Of a stretch of 64,000 nucleotides of DNA, positions 42,865 through 50,816 are shown piece by piece. The first letter of the stretch is position 1, and the number at the start of each line of letters is the position of its first letter. A program made the position numbers and the translations under genes. Under the pieces are notes generated by a model, which was given only the letters and a program-made list of their open reading frames with translations, made no database searches and was not told the origin of the DNA. The stretch is from the NCBI GenBank assembly GCA_034437275.1, contig DAOTUD010000192.1, positions 5,609-69,608 of the forward strand. Direction: 5' to 3'. Source of the DNA: TC-15 sp034437275. Lineage in GTDB: Bacteria; Chloroflexota; Anaerolineae; Aggregatilineales; Aggregatilineaceae.

Positions 42865-43689
42865 TTAACTTGCCCCCGCTGCTCTAAAAATACGCTGCAG
42901 CAGCTCTCGCACCACGCCCATATAGGCACGCGCCGCATTGGAGCGATCGTCGTAAATGAAGATCGACTCGTAGGCGTCATGTGCATAGGACACAGCCACG
43001 TTAGACGGAATTGGGGTGTCAAACATGCGCGGACCATAGAACGAATGCTCCGTATAGAGCGTTAGATTCTCGCGTTCGAGGGTCACGCGCTGATCATACT
43101 TCACCGCCAGAATGCCGGTCAGCCGCAGCGAAATTTCCCATGTGTGTTGAATGTCGGTTATCTTCTCAATGATCGCTTGCAGCCCGATCGTCTCCAAAAA
43201 GCGCATCTCCACCGGAATGATGATGTCGGTTGCGGCCACCATCGCCAGTGTGGTCAGGCGCGAGAAAGACGGCATCGTGTCGATGACCACCCAATCGTAT
43301 TGATCAGCCACACTGCGCAGTGCGTGCCGCAGCCGCACCGCAAAACCGTGATCTTCTGCCAGCCGCGCATTGACTCCATCCAACGACGGCGACCCTGGCA
43401 GCACATGAAGATCCGCATCCCAGTTTGAAGGCACGATCAGACGCTGCAAAAGTGACCCCGCCTTCGACGGTCGCGCCAGCAATACCTCGCCCAGGCTTTC
43501 CGAGCGATCCCATTCGCGCTGACCGGTGGTGAGCAAGGTGGCGTGGGCTTGGGAGTCGGTGTCGATCAACAGGACGCGGTGGGGCATGTTGTTGTGGCGC
43601 AGCATGATCACCAGGCCGTGCGCCAAACTGACCGCCGTTGTGGTTTTGCCGACCCCACCTTTGTTATTGGTCAAACAAATACTTCGCAT
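42865..43689 (-). CDS. parA: ParA-family partition ATPase
   Basis: 274 residues, starting at once with the deviant Walker A motif TNNKGGVGKTTTAVSLAHGL, so there is no N-terminal HTH. Walker A' LLIDTDSQAHATLL and Walker B-like WVVIDTMPSFSRLT are present. This is the short ParA/Soj form (type Ib-like or chromosomal) in which operator binding is usually done by ParB. It is paired with parB 3 bp downstream. The minus-strand promoter CTGGCA-17-TATAGT lies at 43762-43790. Confidence 0.9.
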   Translation of the reverse strand: MRSICLTNNKGGVGKTTTAVSLAHGLVIMLRHNNMPHRVLLIDTDSQAHATLLTTGQREWDRSESLGEVLLARPSKAGSLLQRLIVPSNWDADLHVLPGSPSLDGVNARLAEDHGFAVRLRHALRSVADQYDWVVIDTMPSFSRLTTLAMVAATDIIIPVEMRFLETIGLQAIIEKITDIQHTWEISLRLTGILAVKYDQRVTLERENLTLYTEHSFYGPRMFDTPIPSNVAVSYAHDAYESIFIYDDRSNAARAYMGVVRELLQRIFRAAGAS

Positions 43690-44005
43690 AATGTGCTGCT
43701 CCAGGCCTCAAAAAGCAAAAAGTGTGTTGATGCGCTACTTGGCACGGACTATTAAATTCACACTATACCAAGTCCTCGCAAACCTGCCAGTCCAAATTCG
43801 TGCCCACAGCATTTGTGAATTTTATCACGATATATTTCCGGGCAAAGCAGTCTGCTCGTCAAAGCGGCAGACAGCGTATGCGCACACCTATGAAAAAACC
43901 CGGCCAAACGCCAGGTATTCGGTCGGCATGTGTTGGAAATTCGCGCAACAAAGGTAACGCTCAATCCCACACGTTTACGATGTTAAATCATTAAATTAGG
44001 AAATG
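43690..44005. other. 316-bp non-coding region upstream of parA
   Basis: It contains the parAB promoter, an inverted repeat AAATTCACA (43754) / TGTGAATTT (43814), and GGACT...AGTCC and CTTGG...CCAAG pairs around the -10, possible autoregulatory operators. TTTTATCACGATA at 43820-43832 recurs exactly at 41144-41156, so the near-palindrome flanks parAB on both sides. No gene is seen. Confidence 0.55.
43762..43790 (-). promoter_or_regulatory. Promoter of the parAB operon
   Basis: On the minus strand CTGGCA (43785-43790) and TATAGT (43762-43767) are separated by 17 bp, about 73 bp before the parA start. The -10 matches the one before the AAA ATPase gene (45459). Confidence 0.65.
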
Positions 44006-44542
44006 CTAGTCACTCACCGACTCAATACCAGACAAATACCAGGCTGCCGCCAGCTCCAACAGGCGATGCATGTGGATCGCCTTCCGCATTTGCAGCCCAA
44101 ACCGCAAACTCAACTCCAGTAGCGCATCATAGACCGTTTCGTCCAAATGCAGCGTGGTTCGCTTCTGCTCACCCTGCAATTCTAGATCGCGCAGTGGAAC
44201 ATACATCGGGCGATCGACCATTTCACGCAGCCCCAACACGCCGGGCACCGTGACCGCGCCCGCAGGCAAACGCAGCGTGTCGCCCAACAAAGCGTGCAAA
44301 TCGGTAACCAACACACGCGCGGCCTCGTTGTACAGATCGGAGATGCTCACCAGGTGATCGGCCTGGCTGGTACGCCGCCTGGAAAGGGCCTTCATGCGGT
44401 TATAGATGGACACATAAAAGTGCCCCGTGGTCGCCGTTCGATGCTTGGGGGGCCGCCCCGGACGACCACGCGGTGGAGTTTGCCGCTGCTTTATGGTTTC
44501 CACCAGGCGGCGAAAACTCCCGTCTTGTTCAGTCAACAACAT
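44006..44542 (-). CDS. AT-hook plus ribbon-helix-helix-like protein of the island
   Basis: About 178 residues from ATG 44542, which follows the upstream stop with TAGGAGC; in-frame starts at 44560 or at nearby TTG codons are also possible. RGRPGRPPKHR near residue 30 is an AT-hook-like motif. The C-terminus (RTTLHLDETVYDALLELSLR, then a helix into LLELAAAWYLSG) has the strand-helix-helix look of a ribbon-helix-helix DNA-binding protein. It is coupled to the AAA ATPase gene upstream (stop and start 5 bp apart). No family is recognised. It could be a site-specific DNA binder that loads or is moved by the ATPase. Confidence 0.5.
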   Translation of the reverse strand: MLLTEQDGSFRRLVETIKQRQTPPRGRPGRPPKHRTATTGHFYVSIYNRMKALSRRRTSQADHLVSISDLYNEAARVLVTDLHALLGDTLRLPAGAVTVPGVLGLREMVDRPMYVPLRDLELQGEQKRTTLHLDETVYDALLELSLRFGLQMRKAIHMHRLLELAAAWYLSGIESVSD

Positions 44543-44546
44543 GCTC

Positions 44547-45437
44547 CTATTCGATCTCATCACGAATGCGCGCTGCATCCAGCGCCGCCGCAGAGATTTG
44601 ATCAAGCCCAAACTCAACGCTGTACCACAACGCAGCCCCGGCCAGTTTAATCGCCTTGCGCGGATAGCCTTTCGACAGTTCGTAGATCAGGCCCAGCGCC
44701 TCCGGCAAAAAGAGCGACAATTTACACCCCGCCCGATTAAGTCGGAAGTTAATTAGCTCCGCCGTCTCGGCGGGCGTGAACGGCTCTAACGTCGAGCGGG
44801 CCGCGACCCGATCGTTCAGGTCGGGCGCGTTATGCAGCGACAGGCGCAGTTCTTCCTTGCCGATCAGCACGATCTGCAGCGGCACCATACCTCCCGCATT
44901 GAAATTAAACAGTTCGCGGATGATATCAAGCTGGCGCGGGACCAACACCTGCGCTTCGTCGATCAGCACGATGCAGTTCCGGCCCGCCGACAAAATGTCC
45001 AGCACCATCGTGCGCAAATCTTCCATCAGCCCGTCATTGGTGCGCTTGCCAGACTTGCCGCCCAACTCCTGAATAATGCGCCGCTGTAGCTCGCGGGTGC
45101 CAGGGTGGGGGGGATCAGGAATATAGGCCACCACCGACGGTTCACGCACATCGCCCGCCGTGTACGAATTGTAGAGGTAACGAGCCAACATCGTCTTGCC
45201 CGTGCCGTAATCGCCAATGACCACGCTCAGCCCCTGGCGCTGGTCAATCGCAAACGTTGTTTTGGCCAGGGCGCGCGCCGTTACCCCTGCGACATACATG
45301 TAGTCGGGGTTAGGGGACAGCGAAAACGGGAACGTATACATCCCAAACATGCGCTGCAGGTCTTCCAAGCGGCGCTGGGTGACGGATGGATCGGGCGCAA
45401 AGGGTGGTTTTACTTCTTTGGGTTTCAGTTTGGCCAT
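44547..45437 (-). CDS. AAA ATPase of the TniB/ExeA type
   Basis: 296 residues from ATG 45437 with AGGAGG five bases upstream. Walker A VVIGDYGTGKTMLARYL, Walker B CIVLIDEAQVLVPRQLD, sensor region LQIVLIGKEELR and an arginine-finger-like DRVAARSTLEPFTPAE. This is the ExeA/TniB/TnsC-like AAA+ arrangement found in general secretion ATPases and transposition or replication regulators. Here it lies between the replication gene and the par operon, coupled to a DNA-binding protein gene, so a role in replication initiation, element maintenance or target selection is plausible but unproved. -10 TATAGT at 45459-45464. Confidence 0.72.
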   Translation of the reverse strand: MAKLKPKEVKPPFAPDPSVTQRRLEDLQRMFGMYTFPFSLSPNPDYMYVAGVTARALAKTTFAIDQRQGLSVVIGDYGTGKTMLARYLYNSYTAGDVREPSVVAYIPDPPHPGTRELQRRIIQELGGKSGKRTNDGLMEDLRTMVLDILSAGRNCIVLIDEAQVLVPRQLDIIRELFNFNAGGMVPLQIVLIGKEELRLSLHNAPDLNDRVAARSTLEPFTPAETAELINFRLNRAGCKLSLFLPEALGLIYELSKGYPRKAIKLAGAALWYSVEFGLDQISAAALDAARIRDEIE

Positions 45438-45929
45438 GCGTACCTCCTGACTACCAAGACTATAGCACAGTTTCCCGAACAGCAGAAGACAATGCCAGAC
45501 CTTGACTCTTAGAATACCATACTTAACGTTGAAGCCGGTAATTTAATGCAGAATAGCGAATTTTTGTACTCGTGAATTGACTCAAATGAAAAAAGATGAT
45601 ACTATCGCAGGTTAAGAGCATATGGATATCTGATTTGGATTCAGTAAGGTATCCAGCCCGAGACAGCAGTGGCCTGCTGTTAGGACTTTAACAATTACAG
45701 ATGGCTTGGCTTTGAGAGTACCAGCTCAACGAAGAAAGGGCTGGCGCTTGAGCAGCACCAGCCCCTTGAAAGAGAAAAGGGGCGATCCAGGCACAGGACA
45801 CCCCTAACCCATTTCCTCAGCATATGGTTTCTCTAGGCCTTTGCTAAGGAAAATCAACACTTACATTGTAGCCTGGATCGCCTAATCTGTCAATCTCAAA
45901 GCTGATGAAGCCATCGGGAGTTAGGCGAG
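45438..45929. other. 492-bp non-coding region between AAA ATPase and rep, rich in hairpins
   Basis: Divergent control region. Hairpins in order: ACAGCAG / CTGCTGT (45663-45680); GGGCTGG / CCAGCCC (45738-45764); competing CCCCTT / AAGGGG (45762-45782); and the large nested structure at 45781-45882. The ATPase promoter lies on the minus strand near 45459. No gene is seen. Confidence 0.7.
45781..45882 (+). promoter_or_regulatory. Nested inverted-repeat structure before the rep gene
   Basis: A perfect 12-bp outer arm (GGCGATCCAGGC at 45781, inverted at 45871) encloses an inner 9-of-10 arm (TTTCCTCAGC near 45812 with GCTAAGGAAA near 45843). Transcribed, it would fold into a long two-tier stem ending 47 bp before the rep ATG. 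CCTAAC in its loop (45803) could instead pair with GTTAGG beside the rep ribosome site (45920), suggesting translational or copy control. Confidence 0.5.
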
Positions 45930-48116
45930 ATGACGACAAACGACCAGGCAAACTTCACACTAGCCACCGAATACTCAACCCCCTATAACGCCCTGATCCG
46001 CGACGATGTGGTGATGGGCGTGCCGCGTTATTTCCTCGAACGCTGGCTGCCGGTGCTGGGGCCGGCGCCGGCCACGGTGGTCAACACCCTGCGCCAGCTC
46101 GATTATCGCTGCGAAGACGATGTCGTCACCATCAGCGGCGATGCGCTGGCCCGCGAGGCCAGCATGTCACGCCGGCATCTGTACACCTGCCTCGACACCC
46201 CCTGGATCAACGCTTTCATCCGCCAGGATTCGGGCCAACACCAACGCACACCCGAAGGGAAAATCATCCAGCAGGCCAACCACTATCACGTTCGGATGGA
46301 TGACCCACTGACCCCCGCCGACGCCGAGCACCTGAGCACTATCCTGCCCAACTTCGCCGACTCCCCTCGCGCCGCCGTTGAACGCGCCCTGGAACGCCCC
46401 GCCCGCGATCTATGGGCCGCCGATCCGGGGCACCCGACAGAATACTTCACGACCCCGCGTGCGCTCACCGCCCGGGACGCCCTGCAGCGCGCCTTTCCCG
46501 CCTGGACCGCTGGCGACGCCGACCAGCAACAGGCATTTGCCCAGGCGGCAGAAAACCTGCACCGGCACATCACGCTTATACGCCAGGACGGACGGACCAG
46601 CAAGATCATCGTGCCGCAATATTTCCGGCGACGCTGGTGGGACCACCTGGGCCACGACCGGGCCTGGGTCTATCTCTGGCTGCGGGGTTACGTCTACGAC
46701 AACCCGGAAAAAAACATCCGGCGGGATACGTGTTGGGTGCCTTCACTGCAAACGCTGCTGAACATTATCGGACGCTCGCGCGAATGGTGGCGGCGCAACA
46801 TCGAAAAGGCGACGCCCAAAGCGGACTACACCTTAGACGACTTCTTCGCGCAAACGGACAGTCAGAAAGGCCGCGACCCCAAGCATCCCCAACGAGTCGC
46901 CCGCCAGTTCAAGGTCGCGCTGGATATCCCCATTGCGCCCGAAGACCAGGCCCAGTACACAGCATTACTCCAGAAGTGGCCCAGTCCCGGCATCCCCCCC
47001 CAGGGTTCTGCCACAGATGAACACACCGGCAGCACAAGGGTCTGCCACAAACAAACACACCGGCAGCACAAGGGTCTGCCACAAACAAACACATCGGATA
47101 CCAAGAGGGCTGCCACAGATGAACACACCGGACAGCCAGGGGTCCGCCATAAACAAACACAGGGGTCTGCCACACCTGTGCACAGTAATACAGAGTCCTT
47201 AAAACAAGCATCCAATATAAAAACACAAGCATCCAGCAGCAACAGCAATAAGCAACCAGCCGATCAACCATCCACTACTAATCTTGCGGCTGCTGCCAAT
47301 ACCAACAATGATCAAAAAGAAAACGGACAATTTCTATCGCTAACCAATCAACTAAAACACATGCTGCAACACAACCCAGATACACCGCTGTTTCAAGCGG
47401 CAACTGTTGAATGCTGGCTGGCCCAAACCTGGTCCGAACCCGTTCGTCCCCACACGCCGGCCTGGACACTGGCAACCAACGGGAATGTGGCAGCACGAGA
47501 TCTGCTGGCGATGATTCTGGCCGTATGGGTCGATAAGTCGATCCAGCACCCCCCACGCTACCTGAGCTGGCTGCTCCAGCGCTGGCTGGACCAGCCGGAC
47601 AGTCCGCCTGTCGAACACTGGACACAATTTCAGACACTGGCCGCCCTCCCGATCGGTCAGTGGTTTGAGCAAGGCCGCCAGGTGTGGCTGGAGCTTGCGC
47701 CGCAAGGGCACCGCGCGCTGCCGTTTGGGCTGGATGATTTACATCGAGAGGATGAAGATGAACAGCCTGACGAAGCTGACGAGGGGCTGCTTGCCGGGGA
47801 ACCGCTGCTGTCACTGCCAGTGAGGAGCACGTCCGAACCTTCCGCGCCACAAACGGCGGAAGATATTTGGCTCGCCACGACCAACAAACTGAGTGTCAAG
47901 CTGACGCGCTCGGCCTACCATAACTGGATTCGCGGAACCGAAGCGGTCGCATATGCCGACGGTGTGCTGACCGTCAACGCGAAACACCCGATTGTGCGCG
48001 ACTGGTTGACCGAGCGCCTGAATCCCTCGATAGAGCAAACGGCCTCTGCGGTTGCACAGAGGCCGGTACGAATTCGCTATACTGCTGATCCTGACTCTAG
48101 TTCGACAGCACGTTGA
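45930..48116 (+). CDS. Plasmid-type replication initiator with internal iterons and C-terminal DnaA-N-like domain
   Basis: 728 residues. The N-terminal ~360 residues have repeated winged-helix-like patterns, for example LAREASMSRRHLYTCLDTPW and LLNIIGRSREWWRRNIEKA, and a tract (YFTTPRALTARDALQRAFPA) typical of initiator proteins. Residues ~358-418 are coded by direct repeats read in changing frames; ~419-472 form a polar Ser/Asn/Gln/Thr linker in A+T-richer DNA. The last ~85 residues (IWLATTNKLSVKLTRSAYHNW to LNPSIEQTASAV) match DnaA domain I, which contacts DnaB helicase. The gene is likely both initiator and origin, as in phage lambda O. It overlaps the convergent SGNH gene by 20 bp. Confidence 0.65.
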   Translation: MTTNDQANFTLATEYSTPYNALIRDDVVMGVPRYFLERWLPVLGPAPATVVNTLRQLDYRCEDDVVTISGDALAREASMSRRHLYTCLDTPWINAFIRQDSGQHQRTPEGKIIQQANHYHVRMDDPLTPADAEHLSTILPNFADSPRAAVERALERPARDLWAADPGHPTEYFTTPRALTARDALQRAFPAWTAGDADQQQAFAQAAENLHRHITLIRQDGRTSKIIVPQYFRRRWWDHLGHDRAWVYLWLRGYVYDNPEKNIRRDTCWVPSLQTLLNIIGRSREWWRRNIEKATPKADYTLDDFFAQTDSQKGRDPKHPQRVARQFKVALDIPIAPEDQAQYTALLQKWPSPGIPPQGSATDEHTGSTRVCHKQTHRQHKGLPQTNTSDTKRAATDEHTGQPGVRHKQTQGSATPVHSNTESLKQASNIKTQASSSNSNKQPADQPSTTNLAAAANTNNDQKENGQFLSLTNQLKHMLQHNPDTPLFQAATVECWLAQTWSEPVRPHTPAWTLATNGNVAARDLLAMILAVWVDKSIQHPPRYLSWLLQRWLDQPDSPPVEHWTQFQTLAALPIGQWFEQGRQVWLELAPQGHRALPFGLDDLHREDEDEQPDEADEGLLAGEPLLSLPVRSTSEPSAPQTAEDIWLATTNKLSVKLTRSAYHNWIRGTEAVAYADGVLTVNAKHPIVRDWLTERLNPSIEQTASAVAQRPVRIRYTADPDSSSTAR
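47003..47185 (+). repeat. Six iteron-like direct repeats inside the rep gene
   Basis: Units starting GGGTCTGCCACAAACAAAC begin at 47003, 47038, 47072, 47107, 47140 and 47163, with variants in each. Spacings of 35, 34, 35, 33 and 23 bp are mostly not multiples of three, so each copy is translated in a different frame and yields unrelated peptides (TDEHTGSTR, HKQTHRQHK, LPQTNTSDTK). The conserved object is DNA, as for initiator-binding iterons. The A+T-richer stretch 47186-47345 immediately downstream would be the unwinding element. Confidence 0.68.
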
Positions 48117-49278
48117 CGTAAAGCTGGTCCAGAGTCTGCAATGTGACCAGATTCCACATTGTGAAGCCCCATTGATTCTGCTCGCCGTTGAAATCCGTCC
48201 AATTGTCGCCGCGTTCGGTCAGGTGTACGAAGTCTTCCCCGACTCCGCCGTGCGTGACAGATTGTGCCGCCCGCCAGAAATTTACGAGAGGGACTCCGTA
48301 TTCGCGCGAAAGATTGACCAGCGTCGTGTTAAACTCGATGCGTTTTTGCGCGCGTGGTCCATAGTCGCCGGGCCAGGTCGGGAAGGTGAACAACACCGGG
48401 ATCACGCCGCGTCCGGTGGAAATCTCAATGATGCGACGCATCGCTTGTTCATATTGTGGGGTGCTCAGGAAGTAGACATCGTGGGTACCCAACATGACCA
48501 GCACCACACTGGGGCGCGTGCGTTCGAGTTCGCACTCCAGGGGTGAGAGGCCCGCCGCGCAGCCCGGCGATGCCCAGGCCGGGTCGACGACCGTCGCCGA
48601 TGTAAAGCCTGCGCCGGTGGCTTTGCTGGCGTCAGTAAACGAGTGGGGCGTGAAGAAGTTGATCGTGCGTTGCAGTTGGCCGTACGCCCCCAGATTATAC
48701 TGCCCGGTGCCGAACGGGACCATGAAAGCGTGCGACATAGTATTGCATTCGCCCGCCTTGGAGAACACATTGCGGTTGTTGCCGAGTGCCTGCCCCCGCT
48801 GGAAAATGGCGTAGACATTGGAGCTGATGCCAGGCACAATGGGAGTGGCTTCCAACGTCGGGGCTACCCCCGACGCGGGTGGGTCACCTGCGGGCGGCGG
48901 TGGGACATCCGCGCTTGGAACTGCCGGGGCAGGGGGCTGGTAATTGATGATCTCGTCGCTCAGTGGCAGACGGGCCGCGGTAAAACCAGGCGTAAAGGTC
49001 AGGTAGAGGCTGGCCACCCAGCCACGAAGCGCGCCGTCTTCGGTATGGCCGAGCAGCCAGGACATGTCCTCGTTGCGGCCTTCGAATATCATGCCCGTCC
49101 CGGCATCCAGCACGGTGATGACCTGGTGGTCCATGCCTGGGCCTGCCCGCAAGTTGAGCGAGTAGGACGTCGTGCCATCGGGGCCATCCTGCGCCCGCGC
49201 CGGACTCTGGAGGGAGGGGAGGGCAATGGTCAGTACCAGGATCGCGCCCAGTAATAACGGGCTGGTTTTCCGCAGCAT
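48097..49278 (-). CDS. Secreted SH3-SGNH/GDSL hydrolase-like protein
   Basis: 393 residues with signal peptide MLRKTSPLLLGAILVLTIAL...ARAQ. Residues ~35-95 are an SH3-type domain (YSLNLRAGPGMDHQVITVLD; GWVASLYLTF), then a Pro-rich linker (~105-145), then a domain with FMVPFGTGQYNLG, VVLVMLGTHDVYFL and DFVHLTERGDN, which recall SGNH hydrolase blocks (the GTHD block resembles GxND and the HLT block the catalytic DxxH). The first Ser block (GDS) is not obvious. It probably acts outside the cell on esters or glycans. The 3' end overlaps the convergent rep gene by 20 bp. Its neighbour is another secreted carbohydrate-active protein. Confidence 0.7.
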   Translation of the reverse strand: MLRKTSPLLLGAILVLTIALPSLQSPARAQDGPDGTTSYSLNLRAGPGMDHQVITVLDAGTGMIFEGRNEDMSWLLGHTEDGALRGWVASLYLTFTPGFTAARLPLSDEIINYQPPAPAVPSADVPPPPAGDPPASGVAPTLEATPIVPGISSNVYAIFQRGQALGNNRNVFSKAGECNTMSHAFMVPFGTGQYNLGAYGQLQRTINFFTPHSFTDASKATGAGFTSATVVDPAWASPGCAAGLSPLECELERTRPSVVLVMLGTHDVYFLSTPQYEQAMRRIIEISTGRGVIPVLFTFPTWPGDYGPRAQKRIEFNTTLVNLSREYGVPLVNFWRAAQSVTHGGVGEDFVHLTERGDNWTDFNGEQNQWGFTMWNLVTLQTLDQLYVNVLSN

Positions 49279-49316
49279 ATTGAGTGTCTCCTTAGCAAAT
49301 CTCTTAACTTATTATA

Positions 49317-50816
49317 TTATTTCTGTGCATAGTAATTGATCAGCGCATCGCCGATTATAGGTAAGCAGGGGGTTATGTCAACTCCGCCGGGCCGGGATGG
49401 CCCGAAATTCCACAGATGGAACCCCCGAATGTAGGGATCATACTCCAGTTGCTGCGTGTACTGCATCACGTCGCGGCGCGTGTCCTCGCAGCTAAACGGC
49501 GTATGGCCATCCCCTGAGCCGACTTCCGTCAAGTATACCGGAATTTGAATCGCATCAGGCAGGCTGTTGAGGATGCGCTCATAGAACAGGCGATGGCGCA
49601 GTCCCAGGTAAATCCCGGATTCGGAGACCAGCGTGGTTGTGTCCACCCCGTACGCGTGCAGCGCGATGCCATGATACCGTCCGGGTTGGCAGGGATTCTC
49701 CAGCGCATACTCGTAGACCGAGACGAGTTGGGCAAATTCATCAATTTCGGGGTTGCCCGGCCCAAACGAGAATAAGAGCAAACAGCGCCCGCGTTGGTTA
49801 GCGATACGCATCGCCTCGATGGAAAACTCGACCATCCAGTCCATCGGGGCCTGACACTCGTTGATGATTTCATAGTAATCCGCCGGGACGTCTTGCCAGA
49901 ACTGCTCCTGGCCGGCCATCCATGTCTGGGCGGCGGCTGCCGGATCGCTGGCAATGTCGGGGCAGTCGCGCATGCCCTGCGGGGTGAGCAGCGACCGGTA
50001 GACGATCACCGTGTTGGGCGAAATTGCGGCGACCTCGCGCAGGATATCCTCGGTGCCCGAAGTGCCTTTCAGGGTGCCCAGCGGCCAGCCGACCGCGTTC
50101 AGACGCTCGGCCAATTCGAGCACCGGTTCTTTTCTGGCTCCCACCACCAGATGCAGCCCCATCAGCGTGCGTGGGCCTGTATCAACGGGGACAAAGACCG
50201 TTTCTGGCGGCGGGATGTAGTATTGAATCGTCAGACTGTCGATCCAGTATTCTTCGGGCACATCCGACGCATATTGAACCCCGGTGGTCACCCGGAAGCG
50301 CAGCGCAATGACCTGCCCGCGATAGTCGGTCAGGTCGATGATGCGTTCTTCCCAGTCGTCGCTATCGGCCCCGATTTGCTGGTCGATCATAAACCACGTT
50401 TCGCCCCCATCCAGGCTGATCTCCAGCGCGATCAGGTCCGTTGTGGGCAGGTAGCCTTTCTGCCGGTAGAGCAGTTGAACGCTCAGCGTCCCGCTCAGAT
50501 CGATCAGGCCGGTGTATTCCAGCATACTGACCGTTTTGCGCTGCGATCCCTCCAGGTACCAGCCAGCCCCGCTGAACGCGTTATCCGCTGCAAAACGCCA
50601 GGCTCCCTGGGGGTTCCAGTTCCGGCGGACATCAAACGATTCGCCGAAGGGTAAGCTCACTACCTGCCGGACGACGCTGTCTGGCGTTGGGAGTGGGGGA
50701 AAGGTGGGGATCGGGGTGCTGTCTTGGGCCAGCGATGGGGCATGGGGCAGCCCTGGGGCCAGTCCGACGAGAACTACGATCACGATGAAAACGGCGACGA
50801 TAATCTTATGTTGCAT
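49317..50816 (-). CDS. Secreted clan GH-A-like glycosidase with N-terminal beta-sandwich
   Basis: 499 residues. Signal peptide MQHKIIVAVFIVIVVLVGLA...SLAQ, a Thr/Pro-rich spacer, a beta-sandwich domain (~residues 60-205, with LEYTGLIDLSGTLSVQLLYR and IALEISLDGGETWFMIDQ) like those that bind sugars or protein, then a TIM-barrel-like domain. DYYEIINECQAPMDW and IPVYLTEVGSGDG carry two Glu at the positions of the acid/base (NE) and nucleophile of clan GH-A glycosidases. The family number is not assigned. It is downstream of and overlaps by 11 bp the P-loop kinase gene. Confidence 0.68.
   Translation of the reverse strand: MQHKIIVAVFIVIVVLVGLAPGLPHAPSLAQDSTPIPTFPPLPTPDSVVRQVVSLPFGESFDVRRNWNPQGAWRFAADNAFSGAGWYLEGSQRKTVSMLEYTGLIDLSGTLSVQLLYRQKGYLPTTDLIALEISLDGGETWFMIDQQIGADSDDWEERIIDLTDYRGQVIALRFRVTTGVQYASDVPEEYWIDSLTIQYYIPPPETVFVPVDTGPRTLMGLHLVVGARKEPVLELAERLNAVGWPLGTLKGTSGTEDILREVAAISPNTVIVYRSLLTPQGMRDCPDIASDPAAAAQTWMAGQEQFWQDVPADYYEIINECQAPMDWMVEFSIEAMRIANQRGRCLLLFSFGPGNPEIDEFAQLVSVYEYALENPCQPGRYHGIALHAYGVDTTTLVSESGIYLGLRHRLFYERILNSLPDAIQIPVYLTEVGSGDGHTPFSCEDTRRDVMQYTQQLEYDPYIRGFHLWNFGPSRPGGVDITPCLPIIGDALINYYAQK

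Noticed and set aside
47003..47185. CRISPR-like array
   Set aside because: Units follow each other with variable, partly matching sequence and no unique spacers; the repeats lie inside a long coding frame.
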